Positions 1-10,700 of a DNA stretch of 64,000 bases are shown here, one piece after another. The notes beneath the pieces were generated by a model. It saw nothing but the letters and a program-made list of their open reading frames with translations, was not told the origin of the DNA and did not search any database. Both the position numbers and the translations under genes were made by a program. How positions within the stretch are numbered: the first letter of the stretch is position 1; each line of letters opens with the position of its first letter. The stretch comes from Erinaceus europaeus (taxonomy: Eukaryota > Chordata > Mammalia > Eulipotyphla > Erinaceidae), in contig NC_080179.1 of the NCBI RefSeq assembly GCF_950295315.1, positions 74,388,261-74,452,260 on the forward strand. Direction: 5' to 3'.

Positions 1-1240
1 TTGTGGGGTGCAGGAGGTGGAAGGTCTGGCTTCTGTAATTGCTTTTCCACTGAAAATGGGTGTTGACAGGTCGATCTATACTCTCAGCCTGTCTCTTTCA
101 GTCCCTAGTGGGGTGGGGCTCTGGAGAAGCAGGGTTCCAGGATACATTGGTGGGGTCATCTGCCCAGGGAAGTCCGGTTGGCATCATGGTAGCATCTGGA
201 ACCTGGTGGCTGAAAAAGAGTTAAGATATAAAACAGAACAAATTGTTGACTAAACATAAACCTAAAGGCAAGAATATTGCAGATGAAGATTTGGGGTCTC
301 CATTTTGGAAAAGCTAGTGGGTCTATTTTAGGTACATTCCTAGGGTTCCATGACTTCACTAGTTTTTGCCTGAGCCTGGCACCTAATATGCAGGTGGGCC
401 CAGCTTATTGTCTGGGGAAATGATGGCATGGCTGGGAAAAGGGCTAGAAAGCTGGATCAGGAGTAGCTCCCAGATATGGGAAAAGCAAATAAATATTGTT
501 GACTGTAAACCCCATCGCTTCTATCTAGGGCCCATATTCAGCACAGGGGCCTACATAACCTCTGCATCCCTATAGATCTGAGCTCACATTCTGTGGTCAC
601 GGCTAGGAACATTCCAGGCTGCACTAATTTCAGGTCCCATCTTCCTTGGGTAGTAGGTAGAGTATATTGTCCAATCTCCCTTCAGAGAATAGAACAGTCC
701 CTACCATTGTTGATCCACACTGAGTGCGAGGTCCAATAGGGGCCCACAGAGGGGTCCAGTATGTTGTTCCTGATGGAGATGACCAGTGATAGTGGAGAGA
801 GGGATCTGTTAGAGGTCTAGGCCCATAATATTTGTGTGGGAATCCCAGGGCTCCCCAACTAGGGCCCCAGATGATGGGTTGGCCTGATAGTGACTAAAAA
901 GTCATCATTAAAGTATGCCAGTCTCTTGCCCTTATTCAGCTTTTGTAATCCTTACTTTGTCTGACTAGGTTAGCTTTGGGGTGATTGAGGGAAATGTAAC
1001 AGGAAGTAGGTGAGGAAGGTGTCTAGGTCTAAGTAGAAACTGTTTCATTAGGTACTTTATGGTATATTTTTAGGTCTTTCTACTTGCTTGCTTCATTTAT
1101 TGACTCACTTTGACTATTGTCTACTTTTGCTTTAAGGTCTATGTTTCCCCCCAACTTGTGGACACATGTGACCATAAGCCCTATCTTATGGGCCCTAGTC
1201 TACAACTAGGTTTTGAATTTTTGTTAAGAAGTGCACCCCC
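1..1240 (-). mobile_element. R1 repeat copy 1 (unclassified LINE-type repeat)
   Basis: R1 is a long non-coding repeat that recurs at 3.9, 11.7, 33.2, 35.7 and 59.7 kb. On its own strand it runs from a non-coding 5' part through GCTTTGTATGTTAACTCTC and a GGGATACAGAGTTCTGGTGG motif to a CCTTTTTATAAATAAATAA tail. This copy is reversed and is cut by the window start before the tail. Bases 1-1130 match the copies at 11.7 and 59.7 kb. No long reading frame is present. The A-rich 3' end, and the short TSD of the copy at 3.9 kb, point to LINE-type retrotransposition. It may be the 3'UTR of an L1 subfamily, but that is unproven. Confidence 0.7.
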
Positions 1241-1654
1241 CAAAGTGGAATTAAGGAGTCCTATGTGCTAGGAAAGTTCTCACCAGCGTATTGAAGCTGA
1301 AGGGTTGCCATTCCATGCCTGACGTCGCTGGACATGGTCCGAAGTGAAGCATGCTGAAGGATCAGCAGATGCAATGTCAGTTGGTATGAACTGAGAGAAG
1401 CATACAGGGCAGTGAGCTCAGCACTAGAGGTTTCAAGATTGGGAGAAATATGGGCTTTATAGAGAAAGAAGAAGGTTCGCTGTCTAAGGGTTTAAGAAGG
1501 CAGTAGATTGTTATAGCTATCACCAAATTATTTAGTAACTGGGTTCACTTAGAAAATCCCACTGTTAGGGTTTACTGTATCATACAAGACCTCACCATAA
1601 TTTATGTCCTTTTATTTTTTATATTAATTAATTATTTTCACACGTGATAGATTA
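1241..1654. other. AT-rich sequence without genes
   Basis: I see no gene or second copy of this stretch in the window. It may be further 5' sequence of the adjacent R1 copy, because there is no visible boundary. Confidence 0.4.
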
Positions 1655-2230
1655 AGAAAGGAAATATGGCAATTCCCCTCTTGGGGATATATCATAAGGA
1701 ACCAAACACACCCACCCAAAAAGATTTGTGTACACTTGTGTTCATAGCAGCACAACTGGTAATAGCCGAAATCTGGAAGCTACCTAGGTGTCCAACAATG
1801 GATGAGTGGCTGAGAAAGTAGTGGTAGAGATACACATAATGGAATACTATTCAGCTATTAAAAATGGTGAATTCACTTTCTTCACCTCAGCTTGGATGGA
1901 GCTTGAAGGAATCATGTTAAGTGAGATAAGCCAGAAAGAGAAGGATGAATATGGGATGATCTCACTCAATGAAAGAAGTTGAGAAATAAGAACAGAAAGG
2001 GAGACACAGAGCAGGACTTGAACTGGGTTTGGTGTATTTCCCCAAATTAAAAGACTGTTGGAGGAGGGTGGATTTTCAGGTCCACTTTAGGGGGTGGGAG
2101 TGGGAACACAGATCTTTGGTGGCAGAAACAGTGTTAATCTATATTCCTACTAACATATACTCTTATAAAGTACTATTCAAGATGTTAGGGGAAAATAGAG
2201 TGAATGTCTCAAATCCTTAAAAAGCAAGAA
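1655..2230 (+). mobile_element. L1 3' end, old
   Basis: The sequence matches the C-terminal end of L1 ORF2 plus 3'UTR. Recognisable parts are GCAATTCCCCTC at the start, the TATTCAGCTATTAAAAATGG segment and TGGAGCTTGAAGGAATCATG. Frames are broken. It aligns by eye with the copy at 52.7-53.5 kb. Confidence 0.8.
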
Positions 2231-2239
2231 GGGAGGCAG

Positions 2240-2330
2240 AGATAGAACTGTTAGAAAAACAACAACAACAACAAAAACAACCACAGCAAACAGAAGTACA
2301 CACAGAAAAGGAACTAACAAACTAACAGAA
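2240..2330 (+). repeat. A/CAA-rich low-complexity tract
   Basis: Imperfect CAA and ACA runs follow the L1 end and may be its degraded tail. Confidence 0.5.
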
Positions 2331-2459
2331 CATGTGTAAGTTCATAGCTGGGGAGACTGTGAGTTTGATGGAGCTTCTCCAAGTTCCCAAATGACCTATT
2401 TTCACAGGTCTCTGCTGCAGTGATCAGTGGCTGGGGCCACAGATCTGGGCTGAAGGCAT

Positions 2460-2572
2460 GGCTGTTTCCAGAACATCACTCTGGCATGTGCAGTGCTGGG
2501 CTTGATGCTGGGCTTGAACTGAGGACCTCATGCTTGAGAGTCTAAGGCCTTATCACTCTAACACTTGCCAGT
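2460..2572 (-). mobile_element. SINE-C fragment
   Basis: GAACTGAGGACCTCATGC and the following TGAGAGTCTAAGGC are the reverse of the tRNA-like SINE-C head seen at 21.1 and 61.9 kb. Confidence 0.55.
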
Positions 2573-2819
2573 CTGCTCGATTTTTGTTAAAATAAGGAGA
2601 GAAAACTCAGCCAGCAGGAAAAGTGTGCTTCCTGGCAATCTAGCAATCAATGACAGAACATTAACAATTTTGTATATCCTATTGAAGATGCTATCCTTTG
2701 GCTTCCATAAGATGCCCCTTTCCTGCAAAAATCTCCATCTTGTCAGCATTGTATAGACAAGATGACAGAAGTTTACTACATGCCTCCTTCTATTCAAAAC
2801 TAAAATTTCATAGCATTTT

Positions 2820-2905
2820 TTTTTTTTTTTGGCTTCCAGGATTTTGCTGGAGATACATGCCTGCAGAATTCCACTGCTCTCAGTGGTCTCTCCCCCCCCC
2901 CCCCA
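2820..2905 (-). mobile_element. SINE 3' fragment with poly-T
   Basis: A T run is followed by a TTGCTGGAG...TGCCTGCA...CCACTGCTC block. This block recurs next to SINE-B copies at 23.35, 44.85, 47.42 and 51.23 kb. A C run follows. Confidence 0.45.
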
Positions 2906-3033
2906 TCACTTCCAACTCAGGAACAACCCAGGTGAAATATGTCCCCTAAAATAAGCACATGTGGTATCTGCTTCAAATAATCCCACCTCCTCAAATCAAC
3001 AGCTTTCAATCAGAGCAAGAATTCAGTCTTCCT

Positions 3034-3265
3034 TTCTCTCTCTCTCTCTCTCTCCAGACAAAAGGTGAAAGATACAGAAGGAGAGAGACACAGAGAGAAG
3101 GAGAGAAGAGAGAAAGCATAGCACTGCTCCACTACTCCATGCAGATGTTTCCATGTGGTGACCAGGGGAGCAGAGAGGCGTCTGGGTGGTGGGAAGGGCT
3201 CAAACCTGGATGCTTGTGCATGGTGCTGTGTATTCTGTGCAGGGAGCGCTACCTCCAGGCCTCTT
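3034..3265 (-). mobile_element. SINE-D/B copy with TC run
   Basis: A (TC)n run precedes a reversed SINE body with GAGAGAGACACAGAGAGAAGG, GCACTGCTCCACTACTCC and GGCTCAAACCTGGATGC. The same order occurs in the other reversed copies. Confidence 0.6.
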
Positions 3266-3651
3266 GTCCACATTTCTTAGACTTGCCTTTTCACTACTTC
3301 CCCCACGGTCTTTCTTTCCAGCCATCCACCCTCCTTATATTTGGATACTTTTCAAAACTGCAGACACTGACAAATTCCGTGACAGCTTCATCACATTTAG
3401 AGACTTTCATTTTTTTTCTCACTTCTGGATAAGATTTTTCTTTAACATGAACTATCAGGGTTGCTCTGTCTCTAACACCCTCGGTGGATCATCTATCTTA
3501 TTCAGCTAGGCTTTTTTTTTTTTTTTTTAACTATTACTGCAGTTTCATATTTTCCATTTCTACTGTGTTATTTCTTTTCATTTGAGTTTATACATTGCAA
3601 TCAAGACATCCTATTTGTTCCACTGTGGGAAATTCTTCCTGCCTTGCCCTG
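3266..3651. other. No gene; unique AT-rich DNA
   Basis: It contains a T run at about 3512-3528. Nothing else is recognisable. Confidence 0.4.
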
Positions 3652-4262
3652 GTTCTTATTTATTTATTTATTTTTAGTGCCACTAGAATTATCTCTGGCC
3701 TTAGTGCCCACATGATGAATCCACTTCCTATTGGATCCCTTTCTTTATTTCTCCCTTCCTCCCTTCCTCCCTTCATTTCTTTCTTTCTTTCTTCCTTTCT
3801 GTGTTTCTTTCTTTGTCTCTTAATTTCTTGCTTAATTTCTTCCTTTCTTTTTATAGGACACAGAGAAACTGAGAGGGGAAGAACAGACTTTTTTTTTGAG
3901 ATTTTTATTCTTTTTTATTTTTTATTTATAAAAAGGAAACATTGACAAAACCATAGGATAAGAGGGTACAACTCAGCACGGTTCCCACCACCAGAACTCC
4001 GTATCCCATCCCCTCCCCTGACAGCTTTCCTATTCTTTATCCCTCTGGGAGCATGGACCCAGGGTCATTGTGGGATGCAGAAGGTGGAAGGTCTGGCTTC
4101 TGTCATTGCTTCTCCGCTGAACATGGGCGTTGACTGGTCGGTCCATACTCCCAGCTGGGACAGACTTCTTGTGAAGCTTTCCCTCTGCAGGTGGAGATCA
4201 AGGGCTTGTACCTGGGCCCCTGTGCATTATCACAGGTGTGTTCTACCAGGCTCACCAGGAGA
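3652..4262 (-). mobile_element. SINE-B copy interrupted by an R1 insertion
   Basis: The reversed SINE starts with a TATTTATTTA tail, passes a CTTT/CCTT array (3748-3855) and reaches GGACACAGAGAAACTGAGAG. It resumes after the R1 insertion with CTTGTGAAGCTTTCCCTCTG and GGGCTTGTACCTGGGCCC. The two halves join cleanly across the ACAGACTT target duplication. Confidence 0.75.
3891..4159 (-). mobile_element. R1 copy 2, 5'-truncated, 8-base TSD
   Basis: Only the last 270 bases or so of R1 are present, with the A-rich tail seen as T-rich sequence at the left. The direct repeat ACAGACTT flanks it exactly (3883-3890 and 4160-4167). 5' truncation, a tail and a short TSD are the marks of target-primed reverse transcription. 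Confidence 0.85.
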
Positions 4263-4445
4263 GATTAATGGCTTATAGTATAGTTGATTTATGGGTGAGA
4301 TTTCTCAGCTGCCCTTTTGCTAACTGTCTGCAAAACACTTCTATCTCCAACTTAGGACCTTTTTTTTTAAACACCATTCCCACCACCAAAAGACTGTTTC
4401 CCACTCCCACCCCATGAAGCTGAGCTTTCCTTTCCTTTTTTTAAC

Positions 4446-4646
4446 ATTGTTTATTTACTTATTTATTTATTATTAGAGATGGGAAGGGGAGATAGAGAGG
4501 AAGAGAGACAGAGATGCTTGTGCAGCCCTGCTTCACCACTTTTGAAGTTTTCCTCTTGTAGGTGGGGACCGGGGGCCTGAACCTGGGTCTTTGTGCACTG
4601 TAGTGTGTGCGCTTAACCAGGTGCGCCACTGCATGGCCCCCACTTA
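4446..4646 (-). mobile_element. SINE-B copy
   Basis: A near complete reversed copy: TATTTATTTATT tail, CCCTGCTTCACCACTTTTG, GGGGGCCTGAACCTGGGTC (reversed B-box region) and GCGCTTAACCAGGTGCGCCA (reversed head). Confidence 0.85.
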
Positions 4647-5442
4647 GGACGTTTTCCACCATCATTCACCAGGACCCCAATGCTCTCTCTAGTCCCCAGA
4701 GTCCTTTGCTTTGCTGCATGTGCCACACCCAGCCCCAGTCTCACCTTGTCCTGCTTTTTATTGGAACTCCTTCACCCTGAAGCCTCAGGTTCAGTGCTGG
4801 GTACACACTGCATCCTCTGTGATTCCCTGTAGGGGTGCTAAGGGTTGATGGTGAGTGCTGGGATGTTGGTCATGGGGAGCTGAGACAGCAGATCTGCCTG
4901 GGTTGGCTTTTGGCCTATGATCTCACTGAGGGGTTGGTCACAGTTTCTCTTTCTTCAGGAGAAAACTGGCTCAACCCAGAGAGAGGTTCCCCCTGGCTTT
5001 GACCTGGATCAGCACAGATCAGACTCCAAAGACTCTGTTCTGCCATTCGCCCACCCACCTGCCCCTGGGCAGAGAAGGGCCCCAGGTAAAGCTCTAGGGA
5101 GGTGCCCTCTGCCCTGGGAAGTGCTTGCCACCTGCTTTTCTTGGTTCTCCCTCCAGCTGTGAGCCTGGGGAGGCATACTCAGCACTCCCTCCTCAGCTGG
5201 ACAGAAGGCTGGGTGGGGGCCAGGTTGCTTACCCAGACAATCAGCCACCCCATGGTATCGAGGAGCCCTGAGCTCTGAAAGCAGCAATGCTGACCTAGTG
5301 TCCTCCTCCAACCCAAGGCAAGGTGCTTCTTCTCAGGATGGGAGCAGAAGTGTGGAACAGAGTGGGGATGTGGGAGGAGGAGGAAAGAAAGTCCTGTGTG
5401 TCCTGTCATAGGTGGGAGCCCCTGCATTAAAAAAAAAAAAAA
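4647..5442. other. Single-copy-looking DNA, no gene found
   Basis: GC-richer than its surroundings, with no other copy in the window. Open frames of about 80-100 codons occur on both strands but lack splice or family signals. A short A run ends it. Confidence 0.5.
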
Positions 5443-5602
5443 GAGGCAGGAGACAGCACATTGATTCTACAAAATATCTTTCATGCTTGTGGCTCTGAGG
5501 TTCCAGATTCAATCCCCAGCACCACCATTAGTCAGAGCTCAGCAGTGCTCTGGATTCTCTTTTTCTCATTAAAATAAAAAGATAGATAAATAAATAAATA
5601 TT
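5443..5602 (+). mobile_element. SINE-C copy
   Basis: GGAGACAGCACATTGATTCT, GGCTCTGAGGTTCC, TTCAATCCCCAGCACC and GAGCTCAGCAGTGCTCTGG in order, ending in an AAATAAATAAAT tail. Confidence 0.75.
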
Positions 5603-5654
5603 TTTAAAAGGCAGGAAGAGGTAAGTCATCCTAGAGAAAATGGTTATAAAGTGA

Positions 5655-5812
5655 ATTGATAGAGAGCACTAGAGTGGCAGAGAGAAAGAGAGATACCTGC
5701 AGCACTGCTCCACCACCCACGAAGCTTCACTCCTGCATATGGGGATCAGGGACTTGAACCTCATCTGTATGGATGGTGACATGTATGTTCTGCCATGTGC
5801 ACCACAGAGCTA
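5655..5812 (-). mobile_element. SINE-B/D copy
   Basis: Reversed body: GAGAGATACCTGCAGCACTG, CACCACCCACGAAGCTTC, GGGACTTGAACCTC, GCCATGTGCACCAC. Confidence 0.7.
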
Positions 5813-5849
5813 GAGGTCTCAGTACAGCTGAAAGAATGAGCATCTTGGA

Positions 5850-6050
5850 GCTTGGTGCTAGCTCCCCAGATGGAACAATGCATCACCACGCACAAGGACA
5901 TGGGTTCGAGCTACCAGTTCCCTCCCGTCCCCCACCACACACACGCCTGCAGGGAGGAAGCTTCAGGAGCGATGGAGCAGTGGTACAAGTGAGTCCCTTC
6001 CTCTTTCTCCCTCTCCCTCTCTAGTTCTGTCAAAAAGAAGGAAACAATTA
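5850..6050 (+). mobile_element. SINE-B copy, diverged
   Basis: Forward copy with CACAAGGACATGGGTTCGAG (B-box region), CCTGCAGGGAGGAAGCTTC and a CCCTCTCTAGTTCTGTC body. Confidence 0.65.
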
Positions 6051-6103
6051 AAAGGAATGACTGCTGGAAATGGTGGCATCATGCAGGCATCAAGCTCCGG
6101 TAA

Positions 6104-9100
6104 CTTCTTCTTCTAGCGTTTGCCCTTCTTCCGTAGCCAGTCGACAGCGTCAGGTTGAGCCTGACGTCAAGTTTCGAGACCTCCTTTGAATCTGGAGAGG
6201 TGACAGTCATTGACTATGTGGGTCATAGTCTGTCTGGAGCCGCAGGGGCAGTTCGGGTCGTCTCTGGCTCCCCAGCGATGGAACATAGCGGCGCACCGGC
6301 CATGGCCTGTTCGATAGCGATTGAGGAGGGCCCGATCATAACGTGCTAGGTCAAAGCCGGGTTGACGCTTGCAGGGGTCTGTGATGAGGTGTTTGTTCTT
6401 TACCTCAGCTGACTGCCAACTCTGTTTCCAAGAGACTGTAACAGAGAAGTTCAGTGTAGGCGTAGGGGACCAGATTGGGTGACGAGACGTCAAGCGTTGG
6501 ACAGGGTGGGCGAAGATATCTGCATATATTGGCTGGTCCGGTTGAGCGTAGACTTGGGAAATGAACTTAGATGATGCCGCATCCTGACGAATATCTGGCG
6601 GGGCGATGTTACTAAGAACTGGCAGCCATGGAACCGGGGTGAAACGGATGCTACCAGAAATGATCCTCATGGAGGAATATAATTTGGAATCGACCAAGTG
6701 GACATGGGGGCTACGGAACCATCCTGGGGCACAGTATTCTGCAGTGGAATAGCATAATGCCAGAGATGATGATCGCAGTGTGGAAGCGCTCGCGCCCCTT
6801 GAGGAGCTGGCCAGTCTTGCAATGATGTTATTCCTCTCGCCCACCTTTGCTGCAGTTTTTATGAGATGTTCGTGAAATGACAGAGTGCGATCGAGAATAA
6901 CACCAAGATAGACTGGCTGGGCTTCATGCCGGATTCTCGTATCATCAAGCTGCACATTAAGCTCACGCGAGGCCAAGTCATGGTGTAGATGGAAAATAGA
7001 TGATACCATTTTTGCAGTGCTAGGGATTAGTCGCCATTTTTTACAGTAATCAGATATCAGAGACATGTCTTTCGTGAGTGTTTCCTCGAGGATGTCAAAC
7101 TTGGATGCCTGAGTTGCACAGCAGATGTCATTGGCGTAGATGAACTTCCTTGAAGAAGTTTCTGGGAGGTCATTGATGTAAATATTAAATAGCGTAGGAG
7201 CCAGAACAGAGCCCTGGGGGAGGCCACTTGAGACAAGTCTCCATCTGCTAGACTTGTCACCCAGATGTACCCGGAATCTTCTGTTCTGGAGAAGAAACGA
7301 TATAGTGTTGGCCACCCATGGAGGCAGGCATCTTGAGATCTTGACCAGGAGACCACGGTGCCAGACCGTGTCATAGGCTGCTGTGAGATCAACAAAGACA
7401 GCACCCGTCTTTAAATTCTTCTGGAATCCATTTTCAATGTAAGTTGAGAGGGCCAGGGCTTGTTCACAGGTAGATCTTCCTGGGCGGAAACCAGCTTGGG
7501 CGGGTGATAGGAATTTCTCTATAAGAGGAGAAATTCATGACAGAAGCAGCCTCTCAAGGAGTTTGTAACACACAGAGAGGAGAGAAATTGGTCTATAGCT
7601 GGTGGCCAGTGTTGGATCTTTCTTTGGTTTCAAAACTGCTATAATCTTCGCACAACGCCAAACTTTGGGCATAGACTCAGATTCCAAGATGTGGGACAGG
7701 AATGTAGTGAGCCACTTCTTTGCTGCGGGGCCCAAGTTAAGAATGAGTTCTGGGGTGATGTTATCATAGCCAGCAGCCGTTCCTGGTTTAACCCTCTTCA
7801 AAGCATCTTCCAGTTCAGACAGTGTAAAGGGAGAGAGTTTTGGAGATGGACAAGATAAACGGAAGTGGGATGACCACTCATGGGAAATGTCTCTTTTCCA
7901 GACTGGGTCGATCTTAGCACGTCCAACTTGAGTTAGGTGACTGGCCACTGAGTTTGGAGATACGGGAGGATGGGAGACGGGAGGGTGTTGGCTACCAGCA
8001 CCCAGTCTGTGAAGAAGCTTCCAGACCTTCCTACTTGAGTGGGTGAAGTTCAGACTTTCCATGAGTTGTTGCCAGCGGGCTTGGCGTGCTGCATCCAGGG
8101 AGGCAATGAGATGGTCGGCCACATCTGGGTCGCCTGACTCATCATACTGCTTTAGTAGTGGCTCGCATTCAGCATCAAGGCAAGGCGTATAGTTAGCACG
8201 TCTCCCATGAGGAATAGCTTGGGAAGCTGCTTTGAAGATGGCTTGGCGGAAGCGCCTGTAGGAATCTTCAGAGGGGATAGAGTTAATTGGAATTGCAGGA
8301 ATAGATTTGTTGGTAAGATCAGTGAACAGACGCCAGTTTGCTTTCCGAACGTTTCATCTTAGTTTCTCCGAGCACAGAATCAGTGGGAGCTGGAGACCAA
8401 TGTGGATGATAGCTGGGCGGTGATGACTGTGCGGGAAGTCCTTGAGAACTTGTCTCATAGTGGGAAAGGCTTGGCTGTTGACTCTGCTAATCCAGCACAG
8501 GTCGGGTGACGAGTCTTTATTCCATCTAGCACTGTGAAAAGAGCCTGGTTGTTTGGGATCGTATAATAGGGAGAGGTCATTCGCTGAAGCCCAGTCGGCT
8601 AAGATAGAGCCATCAGCACGAGTGGAGGAATATCCCCAGTCTTGGTGATGACTATTAAAGTCTCCAACGTAAACGGCTGGGTGATTCGGGCTAGGCAGGA
8701 CCTCGTTATCCCATGAGGCACTGGGAGGCTTATATACATTGATGAGCTGAATAGTTCCAATAGTAATGGAGTCGTAGAAGGTCGAAGAGGCCGTATGGTA
8801 AATGTCCACAAGATACGATTTGGCTCGGCCGTGTTTAGGATGGAGATTGTAGCATATTAAATCGAATCCACTGATGGTGAATCGAGCAGCTTCATCGACT
8901 GCTATATGTGTTTCTTGTAGGCAAATGACATCTGCCTGATGCTGTATCGCCAATTGGCCAATAAAAACGCGTTTGGCAAAGGACAACCCCTCAACATTAA
9001 GTTGGAGGACTCGAAGAGCAGAATCAACAGCTTGAAAGCTGTCAGTCGCTGCTTGTTGCTGGCTTTGAAAGGGACTGGGATCCATGTGGATTCAGTCGGC

Positions 9101-9183
9101 TAGGAAGGATCGTCAGTTTCCCCAATGAATGGGTACTCACGGGATGCACCACGGGAAGGTCGATCTAATGCATCCCTTAGTCA
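6104..9183 (-). mobile_element. Vingi-like non-LTR retrotransposon, near full length
   Basis: The element reads on the minus strand. It has one long frame with an APE-type endonuclease, a reverse transcriptase and a C-terminal Cys/His cluster, and no RNase H domain. This plan and the host fit the Vingi clade described from hedgehogs. Its 3' end is (GAA)n immediately after the stop codon. A SINE-A lies at its 5' end, so the exact 5' boundary is uncertain, and I found no clear TSD for this copy. Three truncated copies of its 3' end lie at 30.0, 49.5 and 50.5 kb. Confidence 0.88.
6113..9085 (-). pseudogene. Vingi-like EN-RT polyprotein, inactivated
   Basis: One frame of 991 codons runs from the ATG at 9085 (an in-frame TGA lies just upstream) to the TAG at 6113-6115. 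It would nick DNA and copy the element's own RNA. Endonuclease: residues about 25-225, with LQLN, CLQETH (E58), GDFN (D142, N144) and SPDLCWIS. The last motif reads SHHRP where APE enzymes usually have S-D-H. Reverse transcriptase: GYDNITPEL, YRPISLLSVCYKLLERLLL, FVDLTAAYD, SSGLPQGSVLAPTLFNIYI, and a catalytic box YAND instead of YADD (AAT codon at 7130-7132). C-terminus: CPCGSRQTMTHIVNDC, a C-x-C-x8-H-x4-C cluster. Three in-frame stops (8354-8356, 7535-7537, 6167-6169) break it, but the frame never shifts. It is non-functional. Confidence 0.88.
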
Positions 9184-9452
9184 TGGGAGCTGGGCGGTAG
9201 CGCAGCGGGTTAAGCGCACATGGCGCAAGGACCGGCATAAGGATCCCGGTTCAAGCCCCCGCCTCCCCACCTGCAGGGGAGTCACTTCACAGGCGGTGAA
9301 GTAGGTCTGCATGTGTCTGTCTTTCTCTTCCCCTCTCCGTCTTCCCCTCCTCTCTCCATTTCTCTCTGTCCCATCCAACAACGATGACATCAATAGCAAC
9401 AAAAAAGGCAACAAAAGGGAAAAAATAAATAAATTTTTTTAAAAAAATTCCG
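9184..9452 (+). mobile_element. SINE-A copy at the Vingi 5' end
   Basis: Forward copy: GGGAGCTGGGCGGTAGCGCA head, GGATCCCGGTTCAAGCCCCC (B-box region), CCACCTGCAGGGGAGTC, CCCTCTCCGTCTTCCCC body and an A-rich tail. The direct repeat TTAGTCA (9177-9183 and 9453-9459) flanks it. Confidence 0.85.
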
Positions 9453-9459
9453 TTAGTCA

Positions 9460-9487
9460 GGCTGGGAGTATGGATCGACCTGTCAAG
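9460..9487 (+). repeat. Short R1-like patch
   Basis: GGCTGGGAGTATGGATCGAC and the next few bases match R1 (compare 33.39-33.42 kb). The patch joins the Vingi 5' side directly once the SINE is removed. Confidence 0.5.
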
Positions 9488-9644
9488 GAAACTCTTATCA
9501 AGGAAAGGCCACTGAGAGCTGACGTGTGCACAGTGAAATCCAAATGATCTACTCTGGACCTCGTGGATGCACAAAGACACAAGACTTCTACCAAGAGCAG
9601 GAGTAAATGCAGATAAATGCAGGCTCATGTGATGATAGTTGCCT

Positions 9645-9840
9645 TTTTAAAATACCTATTTATTCTAATTTGATAGGATAGAGATAAACTGAAGGGTGGA
9701 GAGAGGAAGAGGGAGAGAAAGAGAGACACCTGCAGTACTGCTTCACTGTTCACCCCTGCAGGTGGTGTCTGGGGGCCTGAGCCTGGGCCCTTGAGATGGT
9801 AATGTGTACGCTTTACCGTGTGCACCACTCATCTGTCCCT
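9645..9840 (-). mobile_element. SINE-B copy
   Basis: Reversed copy with GAGAGACACCTGCAGTACTG, CACCCCTGCAGGTGG, GGGGGCCTGAGCCTGGGCCC and TTTACCGTGTGCACCAC. Confidence 0.75.
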
Positions 9841-9867
9841 TACGTTGACTTTTCTGGGAAACTCGAG

Positions 9868-10018
9868 TTTGTATTAATTGATTAATTCATTTATGACAGT
9901 GACAGAGAAGGAAGGAGAGAGGAGACAGTGGTCTACACGGCTTCACCTCTTGGGAGCCCCTCCTCCTTGTGCACTGTGATATGTGAGCTCAGCCGGGTGC
10001 GTCACCACCAGGCCCCAC
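9868..10018 (-). mobile_element. SINE-B copy, degraded
   Basis: Reversed fragment with TGATTAATTCATTTA, ACACGGCTTCACCTC and TCAGCCGGGTGCGTCACCAC. Confidence 0.6.
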
Positions 10019-10329
10019 AAGTTTGCTTTTGAAATGATAACGACAGTCCCTTGCTCTGTGAAACTGAAACACTGTCACCCATATTTGGCGGGGTGGGGGT
10101 GTGTGTGCTGGGCTCTATCCACACAGCAGTGCAGTGGGCAGCAGCTAAGACTGTCAGTCAATTGTCCTTGCCCTTGACCTCATCTTTCTCCCTTTCAGTT
10201 TCCCCGTTGGTCCAATGGTGGGCCTAGCAATATAGTCCCCAACATGCGGCCTCATTCTAACATAATGAAACATGCTGTGTACAGAAAATCACAGATGGGC
10301 CTGGAAAGACACCTGCCCCATGTTCCCTT
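10019..10329. other. Single-copy-looking DNA, no gene found
   Basis: No repeat in this window matches it and no coding signal is visible. Confidence 0.4.
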
Positions 10330-10700
10330 AGAATCCACACAAAGGACAGACATAAATGTCTGCACTTCTGTGTTCCCCACAGTGCTATTTACTGTGGTCA
10401 AGCGCTGAAAACTATCCAAGTGTTTTTATCAACAGATGAATGCATAGAGGAGATGTGGTGTTTATCCCAGTGGAAGACTACACAGCTACAGAAAGGAGGG
10501 AACCTGCCGTTGGCACAGCATGGAAGGACCCAGACAGCATGCTGGCTGAAATATAACAGACAGATAAGCATCCTGTGACTTCACTCTTGTGGTTCACAAA
10601 GAATCAGAACAAAGTGATGAACCAAGTAAGACAGAAATAAAAGTTGAGTCTATAAGCCCAATTAATGGCCACTAGAAGTGGGGGGAGGCAGGGAGGTGAG
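10330..10700 (+). mobile_element. Old L1 3' end fragment
   Basis: It resembles the end of L1 ORF2 and its 3'UTR (CACAGTGCTATTTACTGTGG, GAAGACTACACAGCTACAG, CTTGTGGTTCACAAAGAATC), with many changes from the younger copies. Confidence 0.6.
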
